A stretch of 64,000 bases of DNA from Pararhizobium capsulatum DSM 1112 (lineage in GTDB: Bacteria > Pseudomonadota > Alphaproteobacteria > Rhizobiales > Rhizobiaceae). Made by a program: the position numbers and the translations under genes. How positions within the stretch are numbered: position 1 is the stretch's first letter; the number at the start of each line of letters is the position of its first letter. Of the stretch, positions 33,524-42,661 are shown piece by piece. The stretch covers positions 1,509,001 through 1,573,000 of the forward strand of contig NZ_JAUSVF010000001.1 in NCBI RefSeq assembly GCF_030814475.1. Direction: 5' to 3'. Below the pieces are notes generated by a model, which saw nothing but the letters and a program-made list of their open reading frames with translations, was not told where the DNA came from and made no database searches.

Positions 33524-34708
33524 ATGACCGAGGTAACGAAGGAACAGGTGCTGGAGAAGCTCAGGAGCGTGCGTGGACCGGATATGGATGGCAACATCGT
33601 CGATATGGGTCTTGTCTCCGATGTGTTCATTTCCGATTCCAAGGTCTATTTTTCGATCACCGTGCCGGCTGAGCGGGCAAAGGAACTGGACCCCCTGCGG
33701 GCAGCCGCCGAGCGCGTGGTGAAGGATATACCCGGCGTCAAAGGCGCGATGGTCGCGCTGACGGCCGACAAGAGGGCATCTTCCGGTTCAGCACCGGTTC
33801 GCCGGCCGGGGCAACCCGGTGCGGGCGATCACGCCGGTCACGATCATTCGCACAGCCACACGGCTCCTCCGGCCCAGCCGCAACGTCCGCAGGTCAAGCC
33901 GGGGATTCCGGGCGTCGGTGCGATTATTGCCGTCGCCTCGGGCAAAGGCGGCGTCGGCAAATCCACCACCTCGGTCAATCTGGCGCTGGCCCTGAAGGCC
34001 AACGGCCTGCGGGTCGGTATTCTCGATGCAGATATCTACGGCCCCTCGATGCCGCGCCTGATGAAAATCTCCGGTCGCCCGCAACAGCTTGAAGGCCGGA
34101 TGATCAAGCCGATGGAGAACTACGGTCTGAAGGTCATGTCCATGGGCTTCCTCGTCGATGAGGAAGTGGCGATGATCTGGCGCGGTCCGATGATCCAGTC
34201 GGCCTTGCTGCAAATGCTGCGCGAGGTCGCCTGGGGCGATCTTGACGTTCTCGTCGTCGACATGCCGCCCGGCACGGGTGATGCACAGCTGACCATGGCC
34301 CAGCAGGTGCCGCTTGCCGGTGCCGTCATCGTCTCCACCCCGCAGGATCTGGCGTTGATCGATGCCCGCAAGGGGCTCGCCATGTTCCGCAAGGTCGAGG
34401 TGCCGGTGCTCGGCATCGTCGAGAACATGAGCTATTTCATCGCCCCCGATACCGGCAAACGCTACGATATCTTCGGCCATGGCGGCGCACGCAAGGAGGC
34501 CGAGCGCATTGGCGTGCCGTTCCTCGGCGAAGTGCCGCTCACCATGGGCATCCGCGAGACGTCCGATGCCGGTACTCCGGTCGTTCACTCCGAGCCAGAT
34601 AGCGAAATCGCCAAGGTCTACAGGGAGATCGCCACGCGCGTCTGGGAGCAGGTTTCAGATCGGCAGGCCGATAGCTCTCGCGGCATGCCGAACATCGTCT
34701 TCGAATAG
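33524..34708 (+). CDS. mrp: Mrp/NBP35-family iron-sulfur carrier ATPase
   Basis: Iron-sulfur cluster carrier of 394 residues. An N-terminal MIP18/DUF59 domain (about 5-85: VTKEQVLEKLRSVRGPD, VYFSITVPAERAKELDPLR) is joined by a His-rich linker (GDHAGHDHSHSHTAPP, about 100-120) to a deviant-Walker P-loop ATPase (about 135-380: IAVASGKGGVGKSTTSVNL, DADIYGPSMPRL, DMPPGTGDAQLTMAQQ). It loads or transfers Fe-S clusters to apoproteins. The His-rich linker might bind metals. The usual C-terminal CxxC pair is not visible; ENMSYF is present where it is commonly followed by cysteines in relatives. Confidence 0.92.
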   Translation: MTEVTKEQVLEKLRSVRGPDMDGNIVDMGLVSDVFISDSKVYFSITVPAERAKELDPLRAAAERVVKDIPGVKGAMVALTADKRASSGSAPVRRPGQPGAGDHAGHDHSHSHTAPPAQPQRPQVKPGIPGVGAIIAVASGKGGVGKSTTSVNLALALKANGLRVGILDADIYGPSMPRLMKISGRPQQLEGRMIKPMENYGLKVMSMGFLVDEEVAMIWRGPMIQSALLQMLREVAWGDLDVLVVDMPPGTGDAQLTMAQQVPLAGAVIVSTPQDLALIDARKGLAMFRKVEVPVLGIVENMSYFIAPDTGKRYDIFGHGGARKEAERIGVPFLGEVPLTMGIRETSDAGTPVVHSEPDSEIAKVYREIATRVWEQVSDRQADSSRGMPNIVFE

Positions 34709-35081
34709 CCACGGTTCCGACACAATTGCGGTTCTCCTGGCCCTGGGTTTTGCTAGGCGATGCCCTGATCTGTTGACATCGGCACCGTGGCGTCATTAAT
34801 TCTTTGGGCAGAAGTGCGGCGGGTTGCCATATTCCTCATTGATTTTTTGAGGCTCTTGCGCCATATGCCTGCCCGCATTGATCCGACGTGTCGTTCGCGT
34901 TGCCCTCATGGCGTGAACGTCTCCCCGACGAGTGAGGATTTGTTGTTTTCGGCGAAAGTTTTTTCATGAACCTGCTGCGTGCAGTCGCTTCGTCGTTCTG
35001 TTGGCCTATCCGGGATAATTGCGTTCCAACCTGCTCGTGCGCGACGCGGACCGATGGTGTCGCTCGTCAAAAGGGTGCGCG
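34709..35081. other. spacer between mrp and corA
   Basis: These 373 bases contain a TTGACA at 34773-34778 with ATTAAT about 16-17 bases later, which could be a weak promoter, and several T-rich patches (34842-34850, 34960-34966). No structured Mg2+ riboswitch could be recognised by eye, although the next gene is a CorA-type transporter. No small gene was seen. Confidence 0.35.
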
Positions 35082-36059
35082 ATGATCACTGCTTATGGCG
35101 TCAATGGCGAAGCCGTTGCGATCAGCGCGGCGACGCCGCCCGGTGTTTTGCCTGATGCAACGGTCTGGGTAGACCTGCTCCGTCCGAGCAAAGAGGAGGA
35201 TGCGCTCATCGAAGGATTTCTCGGCATAGAGATCCCGACGCGCGAGGACCTGAAGGATATCGAGCCTTCGAGCCGGCTCTATACCACTGACAATGCCGTT
35301 TTCATGACGGCGTCGCTTGTCTCGAAAGCAGATACCGATCAGCCGGAAATCGCCGATGTCGCTTTTGTTCTCGCCGGCAACATGCTGATCACGGTGCGTT
35401 ATGCCGAGCCGCGTTCCTTCGAGCTTTTCACGGCTGCGATGCACCGCATTCCCGGCGGCTGTGCTACGGGGGGCATCCTCGTTGCCCGTCTTTTCGAAAC
35501 GATTGTCGATCGCACGGCGGAAATTCTTGAAACCGCCGTGGCACGGGTCGATAGCCTGTCGCTGCAGGTCTTTGGCAGCCAGAATCTGCAGAAGCGCCGT
35601 CCGCCGCATTATCTCGAGGCGCGACTGATGGATGTGGCCGCCCATCATCGTCTCGTGGCCAAGACACGCGACAGCCTTGCGTCGCTCTCGCGAGCGCTTA
35701 CCTTTCTCAATACCGTGTCGGCTGTGCAGGAACATCGCGAGACCAAGGAGCTTTGCCGGACGATCTCTCTGGACATTCAGTCGCTGTCCGAACACGCGTC
35801 TTTCATTTCCGGCAACATAACCTTCCTGCTCGATGCGTCGCTGGGGCTCATCAATGTCGAGCAGAATGCCATCATCAAGATTTTCTCGATCGCGTCCGTG
35901 GTGTTCCTGCCGCCGACACTGGTCGCTTCACTTTACGGGATGAATTTCGATTTCATGCCGGAACTGCATTGGACCTTTGGCTACCCGGTCGCGTTGGGTG
36001 CCATGGTCATGTCCGCGATAATCCCGTTTTATTTTTTCCGCTGGAAAGGCTGGCTCTGA
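35082..36059 (+). CDS. CorA-family magnesium/divalent cation transporter
   Basis: Inner-membrane channel-like transporter of 325 residues. A large cytoplasmic N-terminal domain (about 1-260, with a long coiled helix around [20 protein letters not shown]) precedes two C-terminal membrane helices. The first ends with the selectivity motif Y-G-M-N-F (GMN) and the second is in [16 protein letters not shown]. The ATG at 35082 is chosen over an upstream open frame because [11 protein letters not shown] is the family-like start. It is followed 11 bases later by kup, so Mg2+ and K+ uptake are probably cotranscribed. Confidence 0.9.
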   Translation: MITAYGVNGEAVAISAATPPGVLPDATVWVDLLRPSKEEDALIEGFLGIEIPTREDLKDIEPSSRLYTTDNAVFMTASLVSKADTDQPEIADVAFVLAGNMLITVRYAEPRSFELFTAAMHRIPGGCATGGILVARLFETIVDRTAEILETAVARVDSLSLQVFGSQNLQKRRPPHYLEARLMDVAAHHRLVAKTRDSLASLSRALTFLNTVSAVQEHRETKELCRTISLDIQSLSEHASFISGNITFLLDASLGLINVEQNAIIKIFSIASVVFLPPTLVASLYGMNFDFMPELHWTFGYPVALGAMVMSAIIPFYFFRWKGWL

Positions 36060-36070
36060 GGAGCCTGAGA

Positions 36071-37972
36071 ATGCAGATGTCCCATTCCCACGACAAAGCG
36101 TCCGACAAGGACATCCGAAAGCTGCTCGCCCTCGCGCTCGGCTCGGTCGGTGTGGTCTATGGCGACATCGGCACCAGCCCGCTTTATGCTTTCCGTGAAG
36201 CATTGCGCCCCGTTGCTGCCGACGGCGTGAGCCGTATCGAGGTCATCGGCCTGATCTCGCTGATGATCTGGACGCTGACGATCATCGTGACGCTCAAATA
36301 TGTTCTGTTCCTCCTGCGCGCCGACAACAATGGCGAAGGCGGAACGCTCTCCCTTCTGGCGCTCCTGATGAAGTTTTCGACTGGCAAGACCAGCTTGCTC
36401 TTCTTCCTGGGCATTGCCGGCGCGGCACTGTTCATTGGCGATGCGATCATCGCGCCGGCTTTGTCGGTTCTTTCGGCCGTGGAAGGTCTCAAGCTCGTTA
36501 CCCCGGCGCTGTCAGACTATGTGGTGCCGATCTCGGTTGTCATCCTGCTGCTGCTTTTCGCGGTTCAGTCTCGCGGTACGGAAGCGGTTTCCAAGTTCTT
36601 CGGGCCGATCATGGCGGCCTGGTTCATCGTGCTTGCGCTTGTGGGCGTCAGCCATATTGCCGATGACTATGGAATTCTCGCCGCCTTCAACCCCTGGTAC
36701 GCCGTCTATTTCCTGCTTCACGCAGGTTTTGTCGGCTTCGTGGTGTTGGGCGCCGTGTTCCTGACGGTCACCGGCGCCGAGGCGCTCTATGCCGACCTCG
36801 GGCATTTCGGCCGGCGGCCGATCCAGTGGGCGTGGATCTGTCTGGTCTTCCCGTCGCTGGCGCTGAACTATCTCGGACAAGGCGCGCTGGTGCTAAAGCA
36901 CCCGGAAGCGATGTCCGATCCGTTCTTCCTTATGTTTCCGGAATGGGCGCTGCTGCCGGTGGTGCTGCTGGCCACCTGCTCGACGATCATCGCCAGCCAG
37001 GCGGTCATCACCGGCGCCTTCTCGTTGACCCGGCAGGCGATCCACCTCGGCTTCCTGCCGCGCATGGCGATTTTCCACACGTCCGAGACCCAGACCGGGC
37101 AGATTTATCTGCCGAACGTCAACGTGCTCCTGATGTTCGGCGTCATGGTGCTGGTCTTCGTCTTCGGCTCGTCGGAATCGCTCGCAACCGCCTATGGCAT
37201 CTCGGTGACCGGGGCGATGCTGGTCGATACCGTGCTTGCCTTTGTCTTCGTGCGGATGCGCTGGCGGTGGCCGCTTTATGCAGCCTGCGCAGTGCTTCTG
37301 CCGCTTGCCGGGCTTGAGACAATCTTCCTGGGTGCAAACCTCCTGAAGATCCATGACGGCGGCTACGTGCCCGTCATGATCGCCGCCACCTTCGTCGTCA
37401 TCATGTGGACCTGGCGCCGCGGAACCAAAATCCTGCACGACAAGACGCGTCACACCGATATTCCGCTCGCCTCCTTCGTAAAGTCGATCGAGCGCAAGAG
37501 CGAACATGCGCCCGTCTCAGTGCCAGGCACCGCAATTTTCCTGACCAGCGATCCGGAATCGACGCCGGCCGCCCTCCTGCACAACATCAAGCACAATCAC
37601 GTGCTGCATCAGCAAAATTTCATCCTGACGATCCGAACGGTCAATACGCCGACGGTCCCCAAGGACCATCGCGTCAGCGCCTCCAGCCTGTCCGAGCGTT
37701 TTAGCCTGCTGGAAATGCGCTTCGGCTACATGGAGATGCAGAACGTCTCCCAGGCACTGGGCCTCTTCCGCAAGACCGGCCTGAAGTTCGACATCATGTC
37801 GACCTCCTTCTATCTCGGCCGGCGCAAGCTGGTGCCGGATGCACAGTCCGGCATGCCGCACTGGCAGGACCGGCTGTTCATCGCGCTCGCCAATGCGGCG
37901 ATCGACCCTTCGGATTACTTCCGCCTGCCGACCAACCGGGTGGTGGAACTCGGGTCGCACGTCATTATCTGA
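36071..37972 (+). CDS. kup: Kup-family potassium transporter
   Basis: K+/H+ symporter of 633 residues with about twelve membrane segments and a cytoplasmic C-terminal domain. The N-terminal signature is [20 protein letters not shown], followed by the [15 protein letters not shown] and [16 protein letters not shown] motifs. The ATG at 36071 has GAGGAG seven bases upstream; a frame open from within corA was discarded. A terminator follows at 37994. Length is normal for Kup/Trk1-like bacterial proteins. Confidence 0.94.
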   Translation: MQMSHSHDKASDKDIRKLLALALGSVGVVYGDIGTSPLYAFREALRPVAADGVSRIEVIGLISLMIWTLTIIVTLKYVLFLLRADNNGEGGTLSLLALLMKFSTGKTSLLFFLGIAGAALFIGDAIIAPALSVLSAVEGLKLVTPALSDYVVPISVVILLLLFAVQSRGTEAVSKFFGPIMAAWFIVLALVGVSHIADDYGILAAFNPWYAVYFLLHAGFVGFVVLGAVFLTVTGAEALYADLGHFGRRPIQWAWICLVFPSLALNYLGQGALVLKHPEAMSDPFFLMFPEWALLPVVLLATCSTIIASQAVITGAFSLTRQAIHLGFLPRMAIFHTSETQTGQIYLPNVNVLLMFGVMVLVFVFGSSESLATAYGISVTGAMLVDTVLAFVFVRMRWRWPLYAACAVLLPLAGLETIFLGANLLKIHDGGYVPVMIAATFVVIMWTWRRGTKILHDKTRHTDIPLASFVKSIERKSEHAPVSVPGTAIFLTSDPESTPAALLHNIKHNHVLHQQNFILTIRTVNTPTVPKDHRVSASSLSERFSLLEMRFGYMEMQNVSQALGLFRKTGLKFDIMSTSFYLGRRKLVPDAQSGMPHWQDRLFIALANAAIDPSDYFRLPTNRVVELGSHVII

Positions 37973-37993
37973 GCCTGAGAAAAATCCTTCCCC

Positions 37994-38031
37994 AGCCCTA
38001 CCCTTGTAGGAGAGGTGGGGAGGGCTTTCTT
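37994..38031 (+). terminator. intrinsic terminator after kup
   Basis: AGCCCTACCC pairs with GGGGAGGGCT (one mismatch) around a loop of about 13 bases, followed by TTCTTT. It lies 22 bases after the kup stop. Confidence 0.7.
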
Positions 38032-38079
38032 TCCAGTAGCGATAGTAACCCGCCTATCTCCAAATTCCCTATGCCTGCG

Positions 38080-38100
38080 TTAACCAAGCATCAAGGTTAA
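38080..38100. promoter_or_regulatory. divergent TTAACC half-sites upstream of the wall hydrolase
   Basis: TTAACC-N9-GGTTAA forms an inverted repeat. The left half reads TTAACCAA, one base from the CtrA half-site TTAACCAT. It lies about 146 bases before the chosen hydrolase start, in the promoter region. Confidence 0.4.
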
Positions 38101-38245
38101 TAGCTGATTATCAAGCCTCGATCGAAGCGGCGATCGGGCCTTGGGCATGTTCCGCTTCATGAGTTTACATCATCGCAGATGTCAGCGTTCCGGCAGCGTG
38201 TGCCGGACGAACGGTCGCGTCTTGCCTGCGCGTGGAGTGGGGTTG

Positions 38246-39424
38246 GTGCGTAAGAGTGATCAGTTTCGCCGCATGGGAGGCAATCGGCGCTCCCGCTTCG
38301 CCAAGCCGCTGCTTCTCGGCCTCGGGCTGCTTCTCGGTTTTCCCTCCTTTTCCGGCCATGCCGATCTCGCGACGTTTCTCTCGGGCATCAATCGCGGCGG
38401 CGAGCGCTGGCGCATGTATATGACGCGCTCTCCGGCAGGGTCGCTGCATGAGGTGGAGATGGTCTTCAACGACCCGATCACCACAGGTGCCATTGCCGAT
38501 GGCGCGGGTGTCAATATGCCCGATGGCGAGCGTGTGGCGCTCTCCTCCGCGGAAAAGCAGATAGATCCGCGCACGGACGAGGAACGCGTCAACCGCAAGG
38601 GCAAGAAGGGCCGCATCGTCGCCGTCTCGCCCGTCACCCCGCCAAAGGATTTCACGGCCGGCTCGATCCTTGAGCGCACCAGTTTCCTGATCGTGCCGGA
38701 TTTCGACAATGCGGAGCGGATGGCCTTTGCCAAGCCCGAGATCAGGGGCAGGGAAATCCAGATCGCCATGGCCTTCTACAAGAAGAAGCCGCCGCAGGTC
38801 GATACCTCGCTTTCGCCGATGATCGCCAGCCTCGTCACCAGCGACAAGGCCGATATCCTAGCCACGGCCTATGCGCCGGCCAAGCCTGATTATGCCCGCC
38901 AGTCGCCCTTCGACAGCATTCTCAGGGAAGACAAGTCCGGCGGTCGTTTCATTCCCGAGATTTCCCCGGAAGATCATGCGTGGGCCGCCAATCCTCTGCC
39001 GCCCGAAGTTTTCAGCCAGGCGGAGCAGAAGTGCCTGACCTCAGGCATCTATTTCGAATCGCGTGGCGAATCCGCCAAAGGCCAGGCTGCTGTCGCGCAG
39101 GTCATTCTCAACCGCGTGCGCAATCCGGCCTATCCAGCCACGATCTGCGGTGTCGTCTACCAGAACAAGGACTGGTACAACCGCTGCCAGTTCTCCTTCA
39201 CCTGCGATCGCATTCCCGACATCGTCTGGTCGCCGTCCGCCTGGCGCACGGCAAAGGAGGTTGCGCTCGCTGTCACGGCCGGCAAGATCTGGCTGCCGGA
39301 AGTTGGCTCGGCGACCCATTACCACGCGACTTACGTCAGGCCGGACTGGGGTCCGACGATGAAACGTGTGTCGAAGATCGGCAAGCACATCTTCTATCGC
39401 ACCTATGGCGGCGGCTGGAGTTGA
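38246..39424 (+). CDS. SleB-like cell wall hydrolase (Hydrolase_2)
   Basis: Exported peptidoglycan hydrolase. The C-terminal domain (last about 135 residues) has the SleB/Hydrolase_2 pattern: LTSGIYFESRGESAKGQAAV with the catalytic Glu, AQVILNRVRNPAYPATICGV, CQFSFTCDR, and ATHYHATYVRPDWG. A basic N-terminus with a hydrophobic stretch (PLLLGLGLLLGFPSF) is a signal peptide or anchor, and the middle region is not recognised. The start is uncertain: a GTG at 38246 has GGAG eight bases upstream, whereas the earlier ATGs at 38147 and 38159 have no ribosome site and add a Cys/Arg-rich leader. Such enzymes open septal or sidewall peptidoglycan during growth or division. Confidence 0.8.
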   Translation: MRKSDQFRRMGGNRRSRFAKPLLLGLGLLLGFPSFSGHADLATFLSGINRGGERWRMYMTRSPAGSLHEVEMVFNDPITTGAIADGAGVNMPDGERVALSSAEKQIDPRTDEERVNRKGKKGRIVAVSPVTPPKDFTAGSILERTSFLIVPDFDNAERMAFAKPEIRGREIQIAMAFYKKKPPQVDTSLSPMIASLVTSDKADILATAYAPAKPDYARQSPFDSILREDKSGGRFIPEISPEDHAWAANPLPPEVFSQAEQKCLTSGIYFESRGESAKGQAAVAQVILNRVRNPAYPATICGVVYQNKDWYNRCQFSFTCDRIPDIVWSPSAWRTAKEVALAVTAGKIWLPEVGSATHYHATYVRPDWGPTMKRVSKIGKHIFYRTYGGGWS

Positions 39425-39531
39425 GGCGATAATCTTTCACACTGTTGTGTCCGACGATTCCATCGTCCCGGTTGCAAAAGCCCGGGCGAGGATCGCCGCG
39501 ATTCCGCACGACACTCCAAAAATTCTCGTAA

Positions 39532-39553
39532 ATTATTGATATAAAACAATAAT
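39532..39553. promoter_or_regulatory. AT-rich inverted repeat before the atp promoter
   Basis: ATTATTG-N8-CAATAAT is a perfect seven-base dyad about 30 bases upstream of the atp -35 candidate. It could be an activator site or simply an UP-like AT-rich element. Confidence 0.35.
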
Positions 39554-39582
39554 ATTGTCGTTAAACAACAGCTCCCCATGCC

Positions 39583-39611
39583 TTGACTATAAAGGCACCT
39601 AAAACTATGTT
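39583..39611 (+). promoter_or_regulatory. housekeeping promoter for the atp F0 operon
   Basis: TTGACT, a 17-base spacer and TATGTT form a good sigma-70 type promoter. Transcription would start near 39618, about 100 bases before atpI. Confidence 0.6.
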
Positions 39612-39716
39612 GCGGCCGACTTCAAAGCGGGCCGAACGGTGGCTTCAAATCCGGCCTTTGTATGGCAATGCGCATGGTTTAAGACCGGGTGCATGCGGAT
39701 CAAAGGGAGGTGCCAC

Positions 39717-40082
39717 ATGACGGATAACCGGAAAGAGGGTCTGGAAGAGCGGCGCAGGCGGCTTCAATCCGAATTGTCGGCAAAGCTGGGCGCTGATCCC
39801 CGCGAAGCCGCCGATGAGGCAAGAGCTGCAGAGAACCGCAAGGGCTATCAGGTCGCCGTCAAGCTTTCGAGCGAATTCGTGGCGGCCATCATTGTTGGCG
39901 CGCTTCTGGGCTATCTTTTGGACCATTTTGCGGGTACAGGGCCGTGGGGGATGATCGTATTGCTCCTCCTTGGTTTTTGTGCCGGTGTGCTGAACGTCCT
40001 GCGTTCGGCGGGTATGGTGGCTTCGCCCCATCCCGCAGATCAGTTGGGCAAGGTCGGCAAGAACAAGGGCGACGACGTCTAG
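39717..40082 (+). CDS. atpI: ATP synthase accessory protein AtpI
   Basis: Small membrane protein of 121 residues that helps assemble the c-ring and may carry Mg2+. A charged N-terminal helix (about 5-45) is followed by two membrane segments (about 48-68: [18 protein letters not shown], and about 73-93: [19 protein letters not shown]). The start at 39717 has GGGAGG six bases before the ATG; an upstream open frame is not supported. It is first in the F0 operon atpI-B-E-F'-F; F1 genes are not in the window, as usual for this group. Confidence 0.9.
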   Translation: MTDNRKEGLEERRRRLQSELSAKLGADPREAADEARAAENRKGYQVAVKLSSEFVAAIIVGALLGYLLDHFAGTGPWGMIVLLLLGFCAGVLNVLRSAGMVASPHPADQLGKVGKNKGDDV

Positions 40083-40140
40083 GCGATCGTTGCAGGATGA
40101 GAAGCGTCCGCTCCGGCGGTCAAAACGAGAGAGAGCGGCT

Positions 40141-40902
40141 GTGGCAGGCGATAAGGTAGATCCGACCCACCAGTTTATGATCAACAAGATCGTTCCGATC
40201 GAACTTGGCGGCATTGATTTTTCGTTTACCAATGCTTCGCTGTTCATGGTCGCGACTTTGATCGTTGCTGTCGGTTTCCTCTACATGACAACGACGAGCC
40301 GCAGCCTGGTTCCGGGCCGCCTCCAGTCCGTCTCTGAAATGTCCTATGAATTCATCGCCTCGATGCTGCGCGAAGGCGCCGGCTCCCATGGCATGAAGTT
40401 CTTCCCGATGGTCTTCTCGCTGTTCATGTTCATCCTGACGGCGAACCTGCTCGGCATGGTGCCTTACTTCTTCACCATCACCAGCCAGATCATCGTGACC
40501 TTCGCCCTGGCGCTGTTCGTCATCGGTACGGTTCTGTTCTACGGTTTCTATAAGCATGGCTTCGGCTTCCTGAACGTCTTCGTCCCGAACGGCGTTCCCG
40601 GCGTTCTCCTGCCGCTCGTCATCGCCATCGAGATCATTTCCTTCCTTTCCCGCCCCATCAGCCTTTCGGTTCGTCTCTTCGCGAACATGCTGGCAGGCCA
40701 CATCACCCTCAAAGTGTTCGCAGGCTTCGTAGCCTCGCTCGGAACCATGGGTGCACTCGGTATCGGTGGCGCGATCCTGCCTATGATCATGACCGTCGCC
40801 CTGACGGGTCTCGAATTCCTCGTCGCCTTCCTCCAGGCTTACGTCTTTGCGGTGCTGACTTGCATGTACCTCAACGACGCTGTCCATCCGGGTGGCCACT
40901 AA
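40141..40902 (+). CDS. atpB: ATP synthase F0 subunit a
   Basis: Proton-channel stator subunit, 253 residues with five to six membrane helices. The essential Arg lies in [19 protein letters not shown], followed by [10 protein letters not shown]; the C-terminus [19 protein letters not shown] is conserved. The start is GTG at 40141 ([12 protein letters not shown]) with GAGAGAG just upstream; this matches rhizobial homologues, whereas the longer open frame does not. Confidence 0.96.
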   Translation: MAGDKVDPTHQFMINKIVPIELGGIDFSFTNASLFMVATLIVAVGFLYMTTTSRSLVPGRLQSVSEMSYEFIASMLREGAGSHGMKFFPMVFSLFMFILTANLLGMVPYFFTITSQIIVTFALALFVIGTVLFYGFYKHGFGFLNVFVPNGVPGVLLPLVIAIEIISFLSRPISLSVRLFANMLAGHITLKVFAGFVASLGTMGALGIGGAILPMIMTVALTGLEFLVAFLQAYVFAVLTCMYLNDAVHPGGH

Positions 40903-40922
40903 GGAATAAAGTCACGGGGCCC

Positions 40923-40939
40923 GGCCGGTTCGACCGGCC
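40923..40939 (+). other. hairpin in the atpB-atpE spacer
   Basis: GGCCGGT-TCG-ACCGGCC forms a seven-base-pair stem with a three-base loop and no T run. It is more likely a transcript-processing or stability element than a terminator; c-subunit mRNA must be made in excess. Confidence 0.4.
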
Positions 40940-40984
40940 AGGGTGCCAAACAAGCCGCAACAACCATTTCGAAGGAGTTCAATC

Positions 40985-41212
40985 ATGGAAGCGGAAGCAG
41001 CAAAGTACATCGGTGCAGGTCTCGCTTGCCTCGGTATGGCCGGTACGGCTCTCGGTCTCGGCAACATCTTTGGCAGCTACCTGTCCGGCGCTCTGCGCAA
41101 CCCGTCGGCCGCTGACAGCCAGTTCGGCCGCCTCGTATTCGGCTTCGCCGTTACGGAAGCTCTGGGCATCTTCTCGCTGCTCGTAGCCCTGCTGCTCCTT
41201 TTCGCCGTCTAA
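40985..41212 (+). CDS. atpE: ATP synthase F0 subunit c
   Basis: Ring-forming proteolipid of 75 residues with two membrane helices. Helix 1 has AGLACLGMAGTALGLGNIFG, the polar loop is RNPSA, and helix 2 carries the proton-binding Glu in FAVTEALGIFSLLVALLLLF. Glu with no Na+-type Gln/Ser pattern points to H+ coupling. GAAGGAG lies eight bases before the ATG. An in-frame upstream ATG is ignored since the family starts at MEAEAAKYIG. Confidence 0.96.
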   Translation: MEAEAAKYIGAGLACLGMAGTALGLGNIFGSYLSGALRNPSAADSQFGRLVFGFAVTEALGIFSLLVALLLLFAV

Positions 41213-41284
41213 TACCGGCTTTAAGGCAGGGCCGTGGGATAAAACCCGCGGCCCGCATTTCTTTGAATGCACCTGGAGGTGAGC

Positions 41285-41893
41285 ATGTTTGTGACCGCGG
41301 CCTATGCCCAGTCAACCACCACCGAAGGCGCAGAAACCCATGACGCCGCTGCCGGCGAGGTGCACACCGAAACCGGTGTCGCGCATGAAGGCGGTCACGG
41401 CTCTGGCGTGTTCCCGCCCTTCGACCAATCGACATTTGCATCGCAGCTCCTGTGGCTGGCGATTACCTTCGGTCTGTTCTACGTCCTGATGGCGAAGGTT
41501 ATCCTTCCGCGCATCGGTGGCATTCTGGAGACCCGCTCCGGCGCGATCGCCCGCGATCTCGACGATGCTGCGCGCTCCAAGGCTGAAGCTGACGCGGCAA
41601 TCGCCGCCTACGAACACGATCTTGCCGTGGCCAAGGCCAAGGGCAATGCCATCGCCGGCGAAGCACGCGAGGCTGCAAAGGCCAAGGCGACAGCCGATCG
41701 CAACGCCGTAGAAGCCGATCTCAACGACAAGATTTCAAAAGCCGAAGCCCGCATCGCCGATATCAAGGCGAAGGCTCTGGCCGATGTCGGCGCCATCGCC
41801 GAAGAGACCGCGACCGCCGTTGTTGAACAGCTGATCGGCGGCAAGGCAACCAAGGCCGAGATCGCTGCTGCGGTCAAGGCAACGGCAAAGTAA
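41285..41893 (+). CDS. ATP synthase F0 subunit b' (AtpF')
   Basis: Second b-type stator subunit, 202 residues. It has an Ala/Thr/Glu/His-rich N-terminal stretch (about 5-40), a single membrane helix (about 50-72: [20 protein letters not shown]) and a long charged coiled coil (about 80-200) that contacts F1. A paired b/b' peripheral stalk is typical of Alphaproteobacteria. GGAGGTGA stands immediately before the ATG at 41285. The gene for b follows 10 bases later. Confidence 0.92.
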   Translation: MFVTAAYAQSTTTEGAETHDAAAGEVHTETGVAHEGGHGSGVFPPFDQSTFASQLLWLAITFGLFYVLMAKVILPRIGGILETRSGAIARDLDDAARSKAEADAAIAAYEHDLAVAKAKGNAIAGEAREAAKAKATADRNAVEADLNDKISKAEARIADIKAKALADVGAIAEETATAVVEQLIGGKATKAEIAAAVKATAK

Positions 41894-41903
41894 GGAACGC
41901 ATC

Positions 41904-42395
41904 ATGGATATGACGTCACTGGCGACATTCTGGGCCTTCGTTGGCCTGGTGCTTTTCTTCGTCCTCATTGCCTACCTCAAGGTTCCCGGCATGATGGCCA
42001 AGGCGCTCGACGAGCGCGCCGGCCGCATCACCCACGAACTTGCCGAAGCAAAGCGGCTGCGCGAAGAAGCCCAGGCTCTCTTGGTCGAATACCAGAAGAA
42101 GCGCAAGGAAGCTGAAGCGGAAGCCGGAAACATCGTGGCCGTCGCCGAGCGCGAAGCCGCGAGCCTGACGGCGGATGCCAAGGCCAAGACGGAAGAGTTC
42201 GTCACCCGCCGCACTGCCCTCTCGGAACAGAAGATCCGTCAAGCCGAAAGCGACGCGATCAACGCTGTTCGTGCAACCGCTGTGGATATCGCCATTGCTG
42301 CTGCCGAAAGCGTTATCGTTTCCAAGTCTGACGCAGCGACGCAGAGCGCATTGTTTGCCAAGGCCGTCAGCGACGTGAAGACCCGCCTCAACTAA
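41904..42395 (+). CDS. atpF: ATP synthase F0 subunit b
   Basis: Peripheral-stalk subunit of 163 residues: a membrane helix at the N-terminus (LATFWAFVGLVLFFVLIAYL) followed by a coiled coil rich in Ala, Glu and Lys with the heptad pattern continuing to about residue 135. It pairs with the b' product encoded just upstream. Last gene of the operon; a strong terminator follows. Confidence 0.94.
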   Translation: MDMTSLATFWAFVGLVLFFVLIAYLKVPGMMAKALDERAGRITHELAEAKRLREEAQALLVEYQKKRKEAEAEAGNIVAVAEREAASLTADAKAKTEEFVTRRTALSEQKIRQAESDAINAVRATAVDIAIAAAESVIVSKSDAATQSALFAKAVSDVKTRLN

Positions 42396-42416
42396 GAGGT
42401 GTGTTTCGATAGAATG

Positions 42417-42447
42417 AAAAAAGGCTGGCTTCGTGCCGGCCTTTTTT
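42417..42447 (+). terminator. intrinsic terminator of the atp operon
   Basis: A stem of AAAAAAGGC-GGC pairs with GCC-GCCTTTTTT (one internal mismatch) around TTCGT, followed by a six-T run. It lies 22 bases past the atpF stop. Confidence 0.9.
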
Positions 42448-42661
42448 GTGCCTGACGATGACTGCCGCCCGATGTCGAAAACCGCAGTGCCGCCAGGTTC
42501 ACTCCGGGCTTGCCGTCCCTTCAGCGGAGGGAGTTTGAGACCGCGTCTTGCCCCGGAGCGGTCAAGGTTGGAAACGCCTCACTCCAGCCGCTCGGCCTTC
42601 CTGATCACTCTGGTCCGGAAATTAATATTGAGCTAATGTAGCCGCGGCTTGGGAGGCGGCT

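Noticed and set aside
34708..34791. GCCACGGT and ACCGTGGC inverted repeat in the mrp-corA spacer
   Set aside because: Eight-base arms 68 bases apart are expected by chance fairly often, and there is no further pairing between them to indicate a Mg2+ riboswitch.
42622..42636. TTAA-N7-CTAA before the RTX gene as a CtrA site
   Set aside because: One mismatch, and it sits only about 26 bases before the start codon, between any promoter and the ribosome site.
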